A stretch of 6,249 bases of DNA. Source: Aquificaceae bacterium. GTDB taxonomy: Bacteria; Aquificota; Aquificia; Aquificales; Aquificaceae. The first letter of the stretch is position 1. Each line of letters begins with the position of its first letter. Below, piece after piece: positions 4,628 through 6,249 of this stretch. The notes below the pieces were generated by a model. It saw only the letters and a list, made by a program, of their open reading frames with translations. It ran no database searches and was not told the origin of the DNA. The stretch spans positions 1-6,249 of the forward strand of contig JANWYC010000064.1 of NCBI GenBank assembly GCA_025057245.1, written 5' to 3'. The position numbers and the translations under genes were made by a program.

Positions 4628-6249
4628 ACTATTCTGTCTCTACCTTCGTTCTTTGCTCTGTATAGCCTGTTATCCGCAACAGTCAGAAGTTTATCCATGT
4701 CTTCGCCATCCTCTGGCGCAGTAGCTATGCCAAAGCTGGCTGTTAGGAAAATAGGCTCCGCCTTGTCTGTATATATGACCTTCTCCTTTAACTTATCTCT
4801 TATCCTGTTGGATATGCTAATTGCTTCTTCTTTGGAAGCTTGAGGCAGTATTATTATGAATTCCTCACCACCCCACCTTCCCACAATATCCATACTTCTT
4901 ACATTATTTCTTAAGATATCCGAGAAAACTTTAAGACACATATCCCCAGTATTGTGCCCATATGTATCGTTTATGTTCTTAAAATGGTCTATGTCCATAA
5001 GCACAAGGCTCAGAGGGTGACCATTCCTCTTCATCCTTTCTATTTCCTTTTGGAAGAACTCAACAACAAACCTTCTATTGTAGAGATTTGTCAACGGGTC
5101 TCTTATGGAAAGCTCCCTGTTTATTTCTATGAGTCTCAGGTTGGAGAGGAAGGGAGAGAAAGTGTGCACTATGTTTTCTATAAAATCCAACCTATCACGG
5201 TCGAAATAGCCCTCCTTGTGAGATATCATGTTGAGCAGGGCTATGGTTCTACCTCCAGATACTACGGACATGCAAAGATAAGAACCGTATTCAGAAACGA
5301 ACATAGGACACGAATAGGCGTTTGCATCTTTTACTAGAAAAGGTTGGACACTTTGAAAGACCTTACAAGCAGTTGGCTCTTGAGCTTCTTCAATACATCC
5401 AACGTATTCTTTATTGCCGTATACAAGTTTGTCAACAACTTTATTCAGAGATGGATTGACTTTATATATTGCAAGAGTATCAATGCCTACTACTTTAATA
5501 AGCATATGGGCAAGTATGTTATATGCTTCACCCTCCGAAGCACATCTGTTAAGATTAAGTATAAAAGTATGAAGGTTTTCCATTTCTCTGGTTTTTTTGT
5601 CTATCTCTTCCTCAAGCTTTAACCTCTCGGATATGTCCCTTGCCACGATAAGTATGTATGGATCGTGGTTTATATGCACTTTCGTGGCAGATATTTCTAC
5701 AGGAAGGGTATTACCGTAGGCATCCTTGTATGTCCTCCTACCTCTTATGGTTTCGTCTTTCCTTACTATCCTGTCAATATTCCTTCTTATAAACTCTGGG
5801 TCTTCCTTCACTATTTGGAAAATAGTCATCCTCGTAAGCTCATCTTCTGTGTATCCTAACTTCTTTATGGTGGAGGCGTTAACCAGCTTTATGGCTCCGT
5901 TCTTTGCTTCATAAAGAATTATCATGTCATCAGTAGAGTTTATAATCCTTTTGTAATTGTCCAACTCTTCCGCTATGGCCTTTTGAGTATGCACGTCCTT
6001 TGTCACGTCTCTGATTACCATCTTTATTCTTCCCCTCACCCTCTCCGTTTCCACTAAAACATAGCTGGCGGATAGCTCGTAGATTTTCTCCTCAACATGA
6101 AACTTATGCCTTTCTACTTTGCTATACTTGAGAAGCCTTGAATAGATGTAAGCCCATTCTTTCTCTGGTATGATGCTGGTTGCATGGCTATCTATAAGAT
6201 TTCCAAAGTCTCCTATCGCTCTTGCGTTCATCCATACTATTAACTGTTC
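4621..6249 (-). CDS. PAS-PAS-GAF-GGDEF diguanylate cyclase, 5' end beyond the window
   Basis: The protein makes c-di-GMP from two GTP under control of N-terminal sensor domains. Counting from the internal ATG at 6231, a first PAS-like region covers about 1-80, ending in MVIRDVTK. A second PAS covers 91-203, with GYTEDEL and ILIVARDISER, followed by a short coiled coil. A GAF domain covers about 222-370, and GGDEF about 372-536. The active site is GGEEF (454-458), with the metal-binding D413 in MDIDHFK and an intact product-inhibition site RSMD (445-448), so it looks active and feedback-inhibited. No transmembrane segment is visible, so it is probably cytoplasmic. The frame stays open upstream of 6231 to the edge (EQLIVW before the ATG), and this completes a PAS-like pattern. 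I therefore treat the ATG as internal and the gene as 5'-partial. It overlaps radA by 7 bases. Confidence 0.92.
   Translation of the reverse strand, partial: EQLIVWMNARAIGDFGNLIDSHATSIIPEKEWAYIYSRLLKYSKVERHKFHVEEKIYELSASYVLVETERVRGRIKMVIRDVTKDVHTQKAIAEELDNYKRIINSTDDMIILYEAKNGAIKLVNASTIKKLGYTEDELTRMTIFQIVKEDPEFIRRNIDRIVRKDETIRGRRTYKDAYGNTLPVEISATKVHINHDPYILIVARDISERLKLEEEIDKKTREMENLHTFILNLNRCASEGEAYNILAHMLIKVVGIDTLAIYKVNPSLNKVVDKLVYGNKEYVGCIEEAQEPTACKVFQSVQPFLVKDANAYSCPMFVSEYGSYLCMSVVSGGRTIALLNMISHKEGYFDRDRLDFIENIVHTFSPFLSNLRLIEINRELSIRDPLTNLYNRRFVVEFFQKEIERMKRNGHPLSLVLMDIDHFKNINDTYGHNTGDMCLKVFSDILRNNVRSMDIVGRWGGEEFIIILPQASKEEAISISNRIRDKLKEKVIYTDKAEPIFLTASFGIATAPEDGEDMDKLLTVADNRLYRAKNEGRDRIVW

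Noticed and set aside
4954..5337. Open frame of 127 codons antisense to the diguanylate cyclase
   Set aside because: It is the mirror of a well-supported GAF/GGDEF coding region and shows no protein signature of its own.
6231..6231. ATG at 6231 as the true start of the diguanylate cyclase
   Set aside because: The frame is open to the window edge, the preceding residues fit a PAS domain, and the domain would otherwise be truncated at its N terminus.

Overview
The window looks like part of a bacterial chromosome from a thermophilic member of the Aquificaceae (Hydrogenobacter/Thermocrinis-like). This is inferred from the Lys/Glu/Arg-rich proteins, the heavy use of AGA/AGG and ATA codons, the tight gene packing and the general look of the HisS, RadA and two-component proteins. 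No rRNA or other direct taxonomic marker is present.

Layout. Bases 1-82 (minus) hold the first codons of a DDE transposase of IS4/IS5 type, interrupted by an in-frame TAA and cut by the window edge. Bases 83-275 are intergenic and carry copy A of a short repeat (161-206) and a promoter (233-267). Bases 276-1890 (plus) are a two-gene operon, an OmpR/PhoB-type response regulator and an overlapping membrane histidine kinase. The kinase gene ends tail-to-tail with hisS on the minus strand, and the two coding regions overlap by 17 bases. Minus-strand hisS (3088-1874) is preceded by a 198-base gap. That gap contains a 139-base element with 18-base inverted ends, copy B of the repeat (3262-3215) and a promoter almost touching the hisS start codon. 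Upstream on the same strand lie radA (4627-3287) and a PAS-PAS-GAF-GGDEF diguanylate cyclase (from the window edge to 4621), which overlaps radA by 7 bases.

How it works together. The regulator and kinase form one phosphorelay. The cyclase would make c-di-GMP in response to signals at its PAS/GAF domains and is translationally coupled to the DNA repair and recombination protein RadA. HisS is housekeeping and appears to have its own promoter. I see no functional reason for the cyclase-radA linkage beyond operon packing.

The protein-coding content is mostly ordinary. The most interesting signal is in the two intergenic gaps. Each carries a related sequence, in the same orientation relative to the gene downstream, that can form a 7-pair hairpin with a shared AGCTAAAG loop and one fully compensated base pair. 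Both gaps also end in the same 10-mer GTATACTATA just upstream of a start codon that has no Shine-Dalgarno sequence. This could be a small structured RNA or leader, or a mobile miniature element. The sequence alone does not decide between them.
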